Source of the DNA: a virus
Reading direction: 5' to 3' (one strand)
DNA: 23,725 nt
Virus record (IMG/VR): IMGVR_UViG_3300010430_000456
Coordinates: 1 to 23,725 of that record
The notes beneath the pieces are model-generated. The model saw nothing but the letters and a program-made list of their open reading frames with translations. It made no database searches and had not been told where the DNA came from. This document shows positions 13,220 through 23,588 of this stretch, piece by piece. The position numbers and the translations under genes were made by a program. Within the stretch, counting starts at the first letter, position 1. Every line of letters starts with the position of its first letter.

Positions 13220-16200
13220 CTTCTTTAACAATATCATAAGGCGTATGCATTCTACCGGACATACTTGATGTAATTAGGTTTGAATCATCTATATACGCAA
13301 CATCCATCATTTCTTGTAATGCCATCATAGACATTGCACTTGCTGGGTTATCTCTAAACGTCCTACCAATCACTCGTTGAATTCGGAACAAGAATTTGGT
13401 GAACATCAAAAATCCCATATCATTTAACCATTGCATTTCTGGACTTGTAGGAACATCATAATTTATAAATGTTTCTACAATATCCAGAATCGCATCCTGT
13501 CTTAATTTATGTACTGGATTAGCTTGTATTTTAACTTGTATTTGTTTGCGTTGATCTACATCAGTAGCTTTAGATAATGATGTAACCAATTTGTTATAAG
13601 CTTTAAGCTCATCAGGATGTGATTTTTCAATCTTATTTAAGTTATGTTGCCATAAAGCGTAACGAGCAACAAAGTCACTGTATTGTGTACCTTGTAATAA
13701 TTTCTTATACAAGAATGTATCTTTTGTCATTACTACTTGTTTAGCAACATCAGTAGCAGTCTCAGGCACATACTTGTCAGTAAATGGAGTTATTTTATCA
13801 AGTATTCCTTTTCTATATCCAAACTTATTCTCTTCATTACTGGCAATATTAATATCCTCAACAATGTTCTGGAAGATACCCATATCAACTAATTCAGCAA
13901 TTGGATTAACTCTGATATTGTCATTCAGACGAGTTAATTTATTCTGAATATTGCTCTTGGCAACATCAGATAGATCAGATTGAGTATCTAACCTACGTTG
14001 TAAAATATTACGTTCATTAATTTCAATCTGATAATCATGCAAAGCTTGTAATGCAATAGCCTGATTCTTAGCAATATCTTCCAAAGGTACACCTTTTACG
14101 TATAGTACAAAGTTATTACTGGTTATATTATCTTTCAGTACTACAAAAGATTTAACCACAATATAATCCTTTGCCATTGCAACTACTTCCTGCCAAATAT
14201 CCCCCGCTAATTTCAAATGAAAATCCAATCGAACAAACTCACCAAAAGAAGATTCAGATAACATTTTTACATATTTCTGATCACTCAATGCTATTTTTCT
14301 ATAACCAAAAATAAGATCAATTAATTCTTCTCGAACCTCAATATTATCTTCTCCCCAGATTTCTTTCACATCATCTTTCATGTCTTGAGGCATCATCTGG
14401 TAGATCTCTCGATATCGAGGATCTGGTGAATTTTTACCTACTACTACATATTTACTTGGTTCACGAGAACTGTTCTCAAGATATTCTTCATGAGCTAACT
14501 TCATTGCTCTCCGATTAATTTCCCTGGAGTTCACTTTATCAATGATATTGGCTTCCATATCACCTAATGTTTCAGCAAAATTATTATTCTTCTCGAGGAC
14601 ACGATCTTTCGTATGTTCATTCATCATATAGCGATAAGTCGTAATCTTGCCTTCGGTATCTACTATAGGAACCAGATAATTATTAGTATCAGCAGGATCA
14701 AGCGGTACATTGTTAAACATGTTTTGTGCTGTTGATTCCTGGTTCGCTTTCTTAACAGTCTCTGTTGCTATTACAGCATCAACATTTGCAGCATTACGTC
14801 CTTCATTTTTATAAATATCATAAAGTGAAGTACCTTTAGCCTGCTTACTGGTCAATGAAGTCACACCTTTGATCGTTGGATCAAGTGCATCTACTTTAGA
14901 AACATAGATCACTGTCTCTTTTTCTTCATGAGTATCATGTTTATCTTTTGTAATTGAGTGATCTGGGAAATACCCCTGTTGAGCCATTTCTTTTTCTTGT
15001 GATTTCTTACCCACAATAAAATTAATAGCTGGGTTATAAATTTCTCTGGTATACCCCTTCACCATATTAAATTTATTACCATCAAATAAACTATCCAATG
15101 CCTTAACTTTGTAATTACGATGAATTCTAACAGTTGTTTTTGCACCGTTAATCTCAGGATCACGTTCAAACTCATGTTTAATAACATCAGCAGCCAGAGT
15201 TTTGTGAGCCTGTTCGGTATAGCTCAGTGCTTGTAACGTAGCTAAACGATCAATTAATACTTCAGCTGCTTCAAGATCACCTGTGGCTTCAACATCATCA
15301 ACTGTTGTCATTTGAGCAATGATATGGGCATTCAATAATGGGTCATCTACCAGTGCATTACCTGTGGCCATAATGCTACCCAGGCTTTGTGCTTGTTTAG
15401 TGTAAAAGAATCCATTATCACCATAGGTTGTATGCAATTGGCTCTTGATATCATTAATCTCAGCTGTTAATTCTTTACTATTTTTACTTAGAAATTTTAA
15501 GATGTCTTCTAACTGGTACTGGTCAAACAGTACCTCAACATCTGCTTTTAACAGCACTTTATTCAGAGCTACTATTTCATTCTGAGATAATGGTCTATCT
15601 GGATCAAAATCATCCAATAAGTGCTTCTTAACATTTTCAGAGAGCTGCTTACGAGCTTGGTCAATTAGATGCTTAGAAGTACGTAATAAGTTGTGCCACT
15701 TGGTATCTTTCCGTGTAGGTCCGACTGCATCCCGTGCTAACTTGACCAGGAAATTCTGTTCAGAGAATCCGATCATTCGGTTAATCTGGCTGATTGTTCG
15801 CTGAAATTCATCACTCTTGAGGGCTGAGGCAGCAATAATCGGAATACCTGTAATATCACGCACAACCTTGCCAGGAATCGATAATTTGTCTCCCTTGGCT
15901 ACTAATTTCTCGTTATATTTTCTTAATGGATCAAATATAATCTTATTAAAATTAGCTACAATTTTTGGATTTAATTCATGAATCTTATCAAGATACTTCA
16001 ATATATTAATGTGATTTCTAGTATTAATTCCTACTAAATTCTCTGTAAGTTTTAAGAGAGCTTGATCAGCACTCATGTTCTCAGTGCCTTGCACCTTGTT
16101 AGCAATCCAGTCCAATATATTCAAATAAAGATTATGTAACCGTTCTTTCCAGGTTCCTTGTTTGGTATCCCGCTTGGTTTTACGTTCAATTCTGGACAAT

Positions 16201-19200
16201 ATATCCCCAAATTGCTCATTTGTTAGGCCAAATGCTACGAATTCATGCAATGAATTGGGCGTATTGAAGATGTAATCCATTCTGTCCTGTGCTGCTTTCA
16301 ATTCAGCAGCTGGATCAACGGCTGTAATCAGATTTCCCTGGTTATCGGTACGCAGGAAATCCTGCACGGTAATCACTTCTTTTACCTCATTGAACAGCTT
16401 CAGGAGCTGTTTACGGACGGTAAAGTTCTGATCTATGCCATATTGACTAATTGCATGGATAAGCTCGTGTACGAGTGTCTCCTGTGCAGAGATCTGGCTC
16501 ATATTGCCAATAACACCCTTACCAGCCTGAATACGGATCTTCTCTTCTTTGATGCCACCAAAGACAATATCACCCTCGGTATTCACTTTGAGGTCATATT
16601 CCAGTGGAGCTTTATCCAGAGGGCTAATTACCTTATTAACCAAGTTGTTTAATAGGTCTTTCAGGTACGTCTGACGCTCCTGGGTTTCTTCGACATTACC
16701 GAATACCAGTTTGCCCTTCGAATTAATACTGCCCAGCTCATCAAATATCTGGGTTGAATTTTGACCAGATAATGATTGCTCGTATGTGGCATTAAAATTC
16801 TCAAAATCTATACTACGATTGCTTTGAGCAATAGAGCCTAATCCTTCAGGACCTTCTTCATGCTCTCTGATTTGTTCAGCCAGAAATTCCTCTTCTAAAC
16901 CAGGTGGAACCCTGGTTGGCACCGCACTTAATAAATCGTTTACCAGATCCAGAGCATCATTGGCATCATAGTCCTGTCCATCTATTTTGTGCCCTTGCTC
17001 GTTTAACCATTCAGCTAAAGCATCAAATGAGTGTCCACCCTTGGCAGGGAACAATGGAAATTTACCACCAATACGTTCTTTAAAGATTACTGGATCAATA
17101 CCTTCTTGAGCTGCAGAAGCACGGCTAATACCACCCCATTTACCTAACTGAATAAAGAATTTTCTTGTAACAGTTGGTTTCTCACGACTACTTGTATATT
17201 TCTCTTCGTAATCATTGTTAATCGCATCTGATGCTAACTCAGTAGCAACCTTGGCATCTTCTTGTTCCTGCTTAGCTTGAGTTGGCTTTTTAGCAGTTTT
17301 AGGTTTAACAGACGTTTCAGATTCATGTCTACCACCCAGTAAATTATAATTATTATAATTAGCTGGTTTTATTATTTTACGTGCTTCAATAGTTTCTTTT
17401 TCGAGCACTTCTAGATCAAAAAGAATTGCTTCAATAGAATGAATATCAGCTCTTTCTAAGAACTCATCATCCATGATCTTACCTTCGACTACATCTACAA
17501 GTTCAGGATGTGCTCTTTCCAGACTACTTAATGCATTTTGTAATGACTTTTTAACTTCAGTTACCATGTTGTAACGATCCATAATTACTTGCATGGCTTT
17601 ATTAAAATCTTTAGTACCTTTAAAAGCGTCATCTAACTTGAACATAGATGCATCAAAAATGTTCAGAGAAGCATATTGGCCAAAGATCTCAGCCACAATA
17701 GATGAATCCAATGACTGAATCATTAATACAATACCTGCTGTTGAATTATTAACAGGTACAGATTTACTAATAGTGCCAGTCGAAGACGCTAGAGGCTTAC
17801 CATGATTTTTTCCTGGTCTGGGATCTGAAGTATTATTAATTGGAACACCATGCTCTACTTTTACTTTAGCATTAGGATTCTGATATTCCCTCTGTTGTTC
17901 TGTCTTAAGAATATACAATCGATCCAGAAACTCTTGAGACATTGCTGTTTTAACAGCAGGGAAGAAATTCAACATTCCCTTCATAATAGTATTTACTTCT
18001 TCTGTGCTGAGACTCTTTCTTCTTTCACCTGGTTTTAAATCTTCGTTCTTGGCTTCTTCAGCTTTTGTAAGCTCCAGATTTAATTTCTCTTCGAAGATAT
18101 ACCACATAGCAGTAAAGCCATTCGTGATTTTCTCACGGAATTGTCTATAATTTCCTAGTTCTTCTTCCAATGCAATTTTTAGTGCAGCACCATAAGTATC
18201 GTTTACACGTTTCTGAAACGAAATAGGTATGCTTGGGTGTGCATCTTCAAGCATATAATTTTTAGCATCAGCTACTTTTGGTGGCTTAATTGGAAACTTA
18301 ATTCTTGGTTTACCAAATTCAGACAGTTCTTTAAATAATTCATTAATTTTTTGTTGTGGATTCTCTTTAGCATTAGCTGCTTCCATTAAACGATCATAAA
18401 AATTAGTAAGAGCAGTATCTCCAATAATACTTTGAATTCGTTTAATGCCTGCACCATATCCATTAGTCATTAATGGATCTTTGGCAAGTTTACGTCCTAC
18501 AGTAGAAATAACTTTATCTGGTTCTGTTGTATCTTTAAAAGAACCTAATACTTGTTCCATAAAAATACGATCATCTGCAGAGAAATTCTTTGGATCTAAA
18601 TCTCCTAATGCTCTGTTCCATGCAGTACCTAACTTTTCATAGTTATCCAGATTTACTTCTGGTTCTGCAGCTTTCCATGATCCAATGCCTGTATGCATTA
18701 AATCTCCATAAATACTGGCAGATGCTAATTTCTCTCTGATGTTTGGATCAGTACGAGATTGAAGTAAACCAATAGCAATACCATTAGTAATACCATCTAC
18801 TTCAATAGATAAATTAGTTTCAAATGAAGTCTTAATTGTGAAATCAGTATCTAATGCTGAAGCCAAAGCAGTTAATCCATCCAGAGTAGCTACTGCTTCT
18901 CGATCTTTAACAGCTTCCATGATTGCTTTACGTGCTGCAGTCTTTTGTTTACCAATAAGTGGATTTTTTGTATTTTGACTAGCTCGTAAAGCTGTAATAC
19001 CTTTTTGTATTACTGGATCAGAAATTAATTCATTAAATTTAGTATTAACTTCTGCTTCATCTACGATGTTTTCAATTTTAGTACCAAATGCTTGAAGAGC
19101 AGCCATCATAAATGCTAACTGTCCATCCTGTGTATTAACTTCAGTATTCCAGGCTCTAGCACCTACAAAGTGACGATGTAATTTACTGTTTTGTGGATTA

Positions 19201-22200
19201 ACAGTAGAACTGGCCATTCCAACACGATGATTAACAAATACCTCATGTTCAAAATAGAATACAGAATCTGGATTTTCTAACGATTCTTGAAGATCTAAGA
19301 AGTCATCTATTTCTTTAGTAATGGCTTGGTTACGTGCTTCGATACCTGGACGTTTACTTATATGTTCGTTAGCAACATTACGATTATAACCATAAAGATT
19401 TTCTAACTGAGTACGACCAAGAAACTCTGCAGCTTCTACTACATTTGTTTTAACTTCCCATTCAACTTTTTGGTATGCCTTAATAGCATCACGTAATGGC
19501 TGAGGCACTAATGCAAATGGACTATTCTTTATTTTTTTAACAACTGTTTTAACTGGTTCTAAATGAGGACCTGTTGCAAATTCTTTTATATTGAAAAGAG
19601 TTTTCAGCAAATCTTCACTCTTACGAATAACCTCACGTATCTTAGCCAAAGGACCTGATAATTCTAATTTATATGGATTATCTTGTTCAGGAACTGGATT
19701 ACCAGCAATGCGTACAAAATGTACAATAGCATCAGGAATATCTGTAACTGTATCAGCTCCGCCCATGTCACTAATTTGAGCTGGAGTAAACGAAGTCTGG
19801 AATGCCATATCTCCATGTAACATCGTACTAACAGCAAATTTACCTAATGCTAATTCTATACGTGGAATCATATCTCCAGTAATACCTGGCTTATCTTTTA
19901 AACCAAGTTGTTTAAATATTGCACGGCCTATTGTTTCATCTAATGAATTTCTGGGAACACCTGCATTAGTTAAATTTTTAGTAGCATCATTTGATGGTGT
20001 ACCTTCTTTTGGATTACCTAAAATGATATTAATACTTTCAGGATCATTTATTAATGTGGCTTGTCCTTCATTTGCGATCCAGTCAAGAACAACCATAGCC
20101 ATAGAAGATAATAAATTTTCATTTATATATTTCTTACCATCTTTACCACGCTGTATGAAATATCCAGAAGGATCACCAAAGTTTTCATTAACTAATTCTG
20201 CTTCTCCGGTTTCATCAATAACTCCATCTATCTGACTCTTATTAATCAGATCAGATTTTAAGTTATTGATAATGCCTTCACCTTCTTTTGTTCCTAACAA
20301 GATTTCTTTGAAGCGTCTGTTAAACGCAATCAATGTAGGAAAGGCATCTTTCTGAGCTTTAGTTAATTTTGGAAATGATTTTCTGGCTTCTTTTTTAGCA
20401 GCACTATCTTCTTTGGATGTAACCAATGAGAAAAAATTATGAATCTTCTGAAGAACACTTGTTGTTTTTGGATTAGGATCTACTTCAAGTATATCTTCCA
20501 ATGTAGTTCGTTCATCAATAGGGACAGCTCGATCTGCTTTTGTCCCAGTCTCATATGGAACATTATCCTGAAGAATATTTTTAGCAGTACTACCTTGATC
20601 TACTTCTGGATCATGAACACCTTGAACTTGTCCTGGTTTGGCTACAGTAATACCAGCAATAGCATTGTTTAATACTTTAATTGCTCTATTAACATTCACG
20701 ATACGACCATGTCCTGCTTCCATATTTTTTGGAGCAGTTTCTAATGTATTAATCGCATTTTGTACAGGAACTGTTTTAAGATCTTCAGGCACTGCTTTTA
20801 ATGCTGCTAAAACTTCTGCAACATTATCTGGGGTTACTAAAGGAACTTGCCCTTCAGGGGTAACTGTAGGAGCAACTGCTGGCTCAGCAGCTTTAGCTTT
20901 TGGTTCCACCTTCTCTTCTTTAGGCTTTGGTTTAACTTCTTCCTTGGCCTTAGTTTTAGGTTCCACTTTCTTTTTCTTTTCAGGTTCGGCCTCCTTTGTT
21001 GGTTCTGCTTTAGCAGCTGCAAAACCTGGGGATTTTTTCTTAAAGCCAAATCGATCTATGCCTGCATTATTTAAGACACGAATAGTATCTCTAATTAATG
21101 CTATCTCCAGATTAAGTGCTTCTACAAATTCTGCAGTGTGTTTAATAAACCGTCCATCATCAGTAGTGAAACCTTTTTGAGCTAATTTATTTTTCTGACT
21201 TCTACCAAGTGCTTGTAAATGTTCAATCGTCTGAGTAGCTTTAGCCTTGGCTTTTGCATTATCTTTAATACCAAGAGCACGTTGAAAATCAGTTACATGT
21301 TGATTAACGCCTTTGAATTTTCCTTTACCATTTCGAACCTCTTCATGAACATCTTGTATACCTTTTACTGATACATCCATATGAGCATCAACGGCATCTT
21401 CAGATTCACGAAGTTTCTTAAAGTCTTTTGCTTTTCGTTTTTGTTCTTTTGTAGCATGTTCATCAAATGATTCACTACCTAATGCCCTAATAATCTGGGG
21501 AGTAGTTACATCCATGCTATTTTCAATATTATCAATAAGCGATACAACAGCAGCTTTACCAACTTTTGGACTTAACTTACTGGTCAGATCTGATTTTACT
21601 TTTCTGCCTTCAGCATCAACAGTTGATCGTTCTTGAGGATCAAGTAGTTCTACAGCCTCTGCGAATGCCTTACCTTTTTCTTCTCGTAGTTGCTCTCTAA
21701 TAGTATTAGATAATTTTTTCGTATTCTTAATATAGATTTGTTGCTTCTTAGCTTTCTGTGCTGGGTCAGTAGTTGAATCAATCTCTTTATCCAGCATATC
21801 TAACAACGTATTATAATTATCAAGATGTTCTTCGATCTGTTCTTCTGGTAATGCTGCTATATCGATGTCACTAATCGCACCTAATCCTAATTCGGCGTCT
21901 TCTTCTTCTAAAGCTCGTTTAATAATTTTTTGATTATTACCAATGCCACGTTTTTCTAATGCGTCTAATCCAGCTTTAACAACAGGTACTGCAGCCGTAG
22001 CTACTGCTCCAGGTGCTTTTATAGCAGTTTGCCCACCACGTATACCTTTACCAATGACAGCACCGACTGCAGCATCCGTAAGAATGTCAGATACATCTAA
22101 TTTAGATACATCTTGTTTTGCTGCAAGATCAGTTAATGCTTTCTGTGCTCCTTCAGTTCCACCCTCAACAAAACCTGCTTTAACAATCTCTTTCATTTCA

Positions 22201-23588
22201 CGTAAAGTTTTCTTAACTAATGGTGCTGCAGCTCTAGCTTGTGCTTTCTTAGTTTGTTTAATTTGTTTAGCTGCAGTTTTTAAAGATGCTTTAGCTGCAT
22301 TAAGTGTAACTTGTGCAGTAGCAACACCTGTCTTTTCTGCAATAGCTAAAATTTTATTAGGACTACCTTTAAGTCTTAAGACAAACTTAGCACCCAGAGT
22401 ATCTAAACCAGCAGAAACAAATGATAAGACACCTGCCATAGCTTTTTCAGATTCATTAGGTACTCTTCCATGTTCTGCTTGGAATTCTTCGATTGCTTGA
22501 TCATATTGAGAAATAGCTAATGTACTTGTACCAAATAATGCTTGTCTTGCTAAGACATACATTTGCGGTAATGTATTAGCTAATAATTCACCTGCAGCTG
22601 CTGTATCTTCAATTGCTAAATCTGCAACACCACTTAAAAAGTGACCAATACCTCTCGCATAATCACCTTTAATAAATGACTCTTCTGCTTTTTGTGTTGT
22701 ATCACTTAATTTAGCTAATGCTGGAGCAGTATTATTATCATTGATCCAACCAGATATAGTAGTTAGTCCACTATCAATCGTATCAATAAATACACCACGA
22801 GCTTTTACATCTTGTAAGTTGGAGAATTTATCAGATTGAGCAAACTCTTGTGCTGCAGTAGATAGATCACCTCCTCTTAATACTTCGTTATATAGCAAAA
22901 TATCATTATCTGTAATACCAACTGTATCTAGATAGTTAGCTATATGTGAAGGAGCTTTTAATATATCAGCACCAACTGTTGCAGCTCCTGAGAGAACATT
23001 CAAACCAAGATTAGCAATATAACCAGGTACAGTATCTAAATCTGCATCTGAAATTAGTTGTCTACTTTCACGTTCACTACGGCGTATGTCTTGTGATAAA
23101 CGATCTTGTTCAAGTTGTGCTTCTTTAAGTGCAGCAGCTTTATTTTCAGGACTTAACAATTCATAAGGAATACCAAAACGAGAAGGACCTGTCTCTACAC
23201 TTCCAGAAATAGCTTGTTGTTTATCTGCAGTCTTTTGTGCAACAGATGCTTCTTTATCATCAACTAAAGTAGTAAATCCACCACCTATTAATTTCTCTTT
23301 AGCTTCAGTTGCAGTTAATGTTGAATATTGTTTTTGTTCGGTTGTTGGGGTCTTCTCCATTAAATCACTAAACAAAATATCTTTTGCTTGTTCAGTAGAT
23401 AATGGATCAGCAGTAGCTGCATTAGCAGTAGGAAGTAACTTCTCTCCATTTATTACTAGCGACACACTATTTTGGGTTGCCAATGCTGACTCTGGTGCCG
23501 GCACTTTTGTACAAGACTCATTATTTACCACTAGTGCAGGTGGTAATGGACAAAACGGAAATATGTTTGATCTTGATGCATTAAGCAA
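13176..23588 (-). CDS. Virion-encapsidated RNA polymerase (vRNAP), N4 gp50-like, about 3,450 aa; 5' end doubtful
   Basis: Giant virion protein, injected with the DNA, that transcribes early genes in N4. Residue numbers count from the TTG at 23588. Order: N-terminal region with a hydrophobic stretch (187-213); a Lys/Pro/Glu linker (about 858-915); the RNA polymerase core (about 1002-2084; N4 core about 998-2103); then a long C-terminal region. Core motifs: HRVG...NPQ near R1455 (TxxGR region), motif A D1598 in EVDGITNG, motif B R1699-x3-K1703-x7-Y1711-G, motif C D1979 in IFDAS. These spacings match those I recall for N4 (424, 559, 670, 678, 951 in mini-vRNAP). H2374-E-L-I-H2378 plus E2449 (HEFVAFGL) form a zincin signature. 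The first 45-50 codons (23440-23588) are probably not part of this gene, since a different rightward coding sequence fills them. Confidence 0.92.
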   Translation of the reverse strand: MLNASRSNIFPFCPLPPALVVNNESCTKVPAPESALATQNSVSLVINGEKLLPTANAATADPLSTEQAKDILFSDLMEKTPTTEQKQYSTLTATEAKEKLIGGGFTTLVDDKEASVAQKTADKQQAISGSVETGPSRFGIPYELLSPENKAAALKEAQLEQDRLSQDIRRSERESRQLISDADLDTVPGYIANLGLNVLSGAATVGADILKAPSHIANYLDTVGITDNDILLYNEVLRGGDLSTAAQEFAQSDKFSNLQDVKARGVFIDTIDSGLTTISGWINDNNTAPALAKLSDTTQKAEESFIKGDYARGIGHFLSGVADLAIEDTAAAGELLANTLPQMYVLARQALFGTSTLAISQYDQAIEEFQAEHGRVPNESEKAMAGVLSFVSAGLDTLGAKFVLRLKGSPNKILAIAEKTGVATAQVTLNAAKASLKTAAKQIKQTKKAQARAAAPLVKKTLREMKEIVKAGFVEGGTEGAQKALTDLAAKQDVSKLDVSDILTDAAVGAVIGKGIRGGQTAIKAPGAVATAAVPVVKAGLDALEKRGIGNNQKIIKRALEEEDAELGLGAISDIDIAALPEEQIEEHLDNYNTLLDMLDKEIDSTTDPAQKAKKQQIYIKNTKKLSNTIREQLREEKGKAFAEAVELLDPQERSTVDAEGRKVKSDLTSKLSPKVGKAAVVSLIDNIENSMDVTTPQIIRALGSESFDEHATKEQKRKAKDFKKLRESEDAVDAHMDVSVKGIQDVHEEVRNGKGKFKGVNQHVTDFQRALGIKDNAKAKAKATQTIEHLQALGRSQKNKLAQKGFTTDDGRFIKHTAEFVEALNLEIALIRDTIRVLNNAGIDRFGFKKKSPGFAAAKAEPTKEAEPEKKKKVEPKTKAKEEVKPKPKEEKVEPKAKAAEPAVAPTVTPEGQVPLVTPDNVAEVLAALKAVPEDLKTVPVQNAINTLETAPKNMEAGHGRIVNVNRAIKVLNNAIAGITVAKPGQVQGVHDPEVDQGSTAKNILQDNVPYETGTKADRAVPIDERTTLEDILEVDPNPKTTSVLQKIHNFFSLVTSKEDSAAKKEARKSFPKLTKAQKDAFPTLIAFNRRFKEILLGTKEGEGIINNLKSDLINKSQIDGVIDETGEAELVNENFGDPSGYFIQRGKDGKKYINENLLSSMAMVVLDWIANEGQATLINDPESINIILGNPKEGTPSNDATKNLTNAGVPRNSLDETIGRAIFKQLGLKDKPGITGDMIPRIELALGKFAVSTMLHGDMAFQTSFTPAQISDMGGADTVTDIPDAIVHFVRIAGNPVPEQDNPYKLELSGPLAKIREVIRKSEDLLKTLFNIKEFATGPHLEPVKTVVKKIKNSPFALVPQPLRDAIKAYQKVEWEVKTNVVEAAEFLGRTQLENLYGYNRNVANEHISKRPGIEARNQAITKEIDDFLDLQESLENPDSVFYFEHEVFVNHRVGMASSTVNPQNSKLHRHFVGARAWNTEVNTQDGQLAFMMAALQAFGTKIENIVDEAEVNTKFNELISDPVIQKGITALRASQNTKNPLIGKQKTAARKAIMEAVKDREAVATLDGLTALASALDTDFTIKTSFETNLSIEVDGITNGIAIGLLQSRTDPNIREKLASASIYGDLMHTGIGSWKAAEPEVNLDNYEKLGTAWNRALGDLDPKNFSADDRIFMEQVLGSFKDTTEPDKVISTVGRKLAKDPLMTNGYGAGIKRIQSIIGDTALTNFYDRLMEAANAKENPQQKINELFKELSEFGKPRIKFPIKPPKVADAKNYMLEDAHPSIPISFQKRVNDTYGAALKIALEEELGNYRQFREKITNGFTAMWYIFEEKLNLELTKAEEAKNEDLKPGERRKSLSTEEVNTIMKGMLNFFPAVKTAMSQEFLDRLYILKTEQQREYQNPNAKVKVEHGVPINNTSDPRPGKNHGKPLASSTGTISKSVPVNNSTAGIVLMIQSLDSSIVAEIFGQYASLNIFDASMFKLDDAFKGTKDFNKAMQVIMDRYNMVTEVKKSLQNALSSLERAHPELVDVVEGKIMDDEFLERADIHSIEAILFDLEVLEKETIEARKIIKPANYNNYNLLGGRHESETSVKPKTAKKPTQAKQEQEDAKVATELASDAINNDYEEKYTSSREKPTVTRKFFIQLGKWGGISRASAAQEGIDPVIFKERIGGKFPLFPAKGGHSFDALAEWLNEQGHKIDGQDYDANDALDLVNDLLSAVPTRVPPGLEEEFLAEQIREHEEGPEGLGSIAQSNRSIDFENFNATYEQSLSGQNSTQIFDELGSINSKGKLVFGNVEETQERQTYLKDLLNNLVNKVISPLDKAPLEYDLKVNTEGDIVFGGIKEEKIRIQAGKGVIGNMSQISAQETLVHELIHAISQYGIDQNFTVRKQLLKLFNEVKEVITVQDFLRTDNQGNLITAVDPAAELKAAQDRMDYIFNTPNSLHEFVAFGLTNEQFGDILSRIERKTKRDTKQGTWKERLHNLYLNILDWIANKVQGTENMSADQALLKLTENLVGINTRNHINILKYLDKIHELNPKIVANFNKIIFDPLRKYNEKLVAKGDKLSIPGKVVRDITGIPIIAASALKSDEFQRTISQINRMIGFSEQNFLVKLARDAVGPTRKDTKWHNLLRTSKHLIDQARKQLSENVKKHLLDDFDPDRPLSQNEIVALNKVLLKADVEVLFDQYQLEDILKFLSKNSKELTAEINDIKSQLHTTYGDNGFFYTKQAQSLGSIMATGNALVDDPLLNAHIIAQMTTVDDVEATGDLEAAEVLIDRLATLQALSYTEQAHKTLAADVIKHEFERDPEINGAKTTVRIHRNYKVKALDSLFDGNKFNMVKGYTREIYNPAINFIVGKKSQEKEMAQQGYFPDHSITKDKHDTHEEKETVIYVSKVDALDPTIKGVTSLTSKQAKGTSLYDIYKNEGRNAANVDAVIATETVKKANQESTAQNMFNNVPLDPADTNNYLVPIVDTEGKITTYRYMMNEHTKDRVLEKNNNFAETLGDMEANIIDKVNSREINRRAMKLAHEEYLENSSREPSKYVVVGKNSPDPRYREIYQMMPQDMKDDVKEIWGEDNIEVREELIDLIFGYRKIALSDQKYVKMLSESSFGEFVRLDFHLKLAGDIWQEVVAMAKDYIVVKSFVVLKDNITSNNFVLYVKGVPLEDIAKNQAIALQALHDYQIEINERNILQRRLDTQSDLSDVAKSNIQNKLTRLNDNIRVNPIAELVDMGIFQNIVEDINIASNEENKFGYRKGILDKITPFTDKYVPETATDVAKQVVMTKDTFLYKKLLQGTQYSDFVARYALWQHNLNKIEKSHPDELKAYNKLVTSLSKATDVDQRKQIQVKIQANPVHKLRQDAILDIVETFINYDVPTSPEMQWLNDMGFLMFTKFLFRIQRVIGRTFRDNPASAMSMMALQEMMDVAYIDDSNLITSSMSGRMHTPYDIVKEATHMAGLELAIAPF
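23420..23470. other. Probable breakpoint: vRNAP 5' end fused head-to-head to an unrelated coding fragment
   Basis: Left of about 23430 the minus strand reads as ordinary vRNAP N-terminal sequence (TEQAKDILFSDLMEKTP). Right of about 23455 the plus strand reads as a well-formed secreted beta protein, while the minus reading becomes irregular. Neither gene has a credible start codon with ribosome site near the change: the leftward frame only finds a TTG at 23588 with no ribosome site, and the rightward frame has no ATG before 23563. Two 5'-truncated genes joined head to head indicate a chimeric assembly or a DNA rearrangement. The exact base cannot be fixed. Confidence 0.6.

Noticed and set aside
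20638-21180. Rightward 180-codon open frame (and similar frames at 20837-21074) opposite the vRNAP gene
   Set aside because: It lies antisense to the Lys/Pro/Glu and Ala-rich linker of vRNAP, whose codon composition removes stops from the other strand. The products are low-complexity Ser/Phe/Leu or Ala/Ser strings and there is no ribosome site.
21943-22500. Rightward 185-codon open frame opposite the vRNAP N-terminal region
   Set aside because: Shadow of Ala/Lys-rich helices of vRNAP. The product is an Ala/Ser/Pro/Thr-rich string with no motif, no ribosome site and no neighbouring rightward genes.
23360-23588. TTG at 23588 or ATG at 23358-23360 as the true vRNAP start
   Set aside because: Neither has a ribosome site. 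The first lies within the rightward foreign fragment. The second would place the hydrophobic N-terminal stretch about where N4 has it, but the sequence just upstream still reads like vRNAP. The start is left open.
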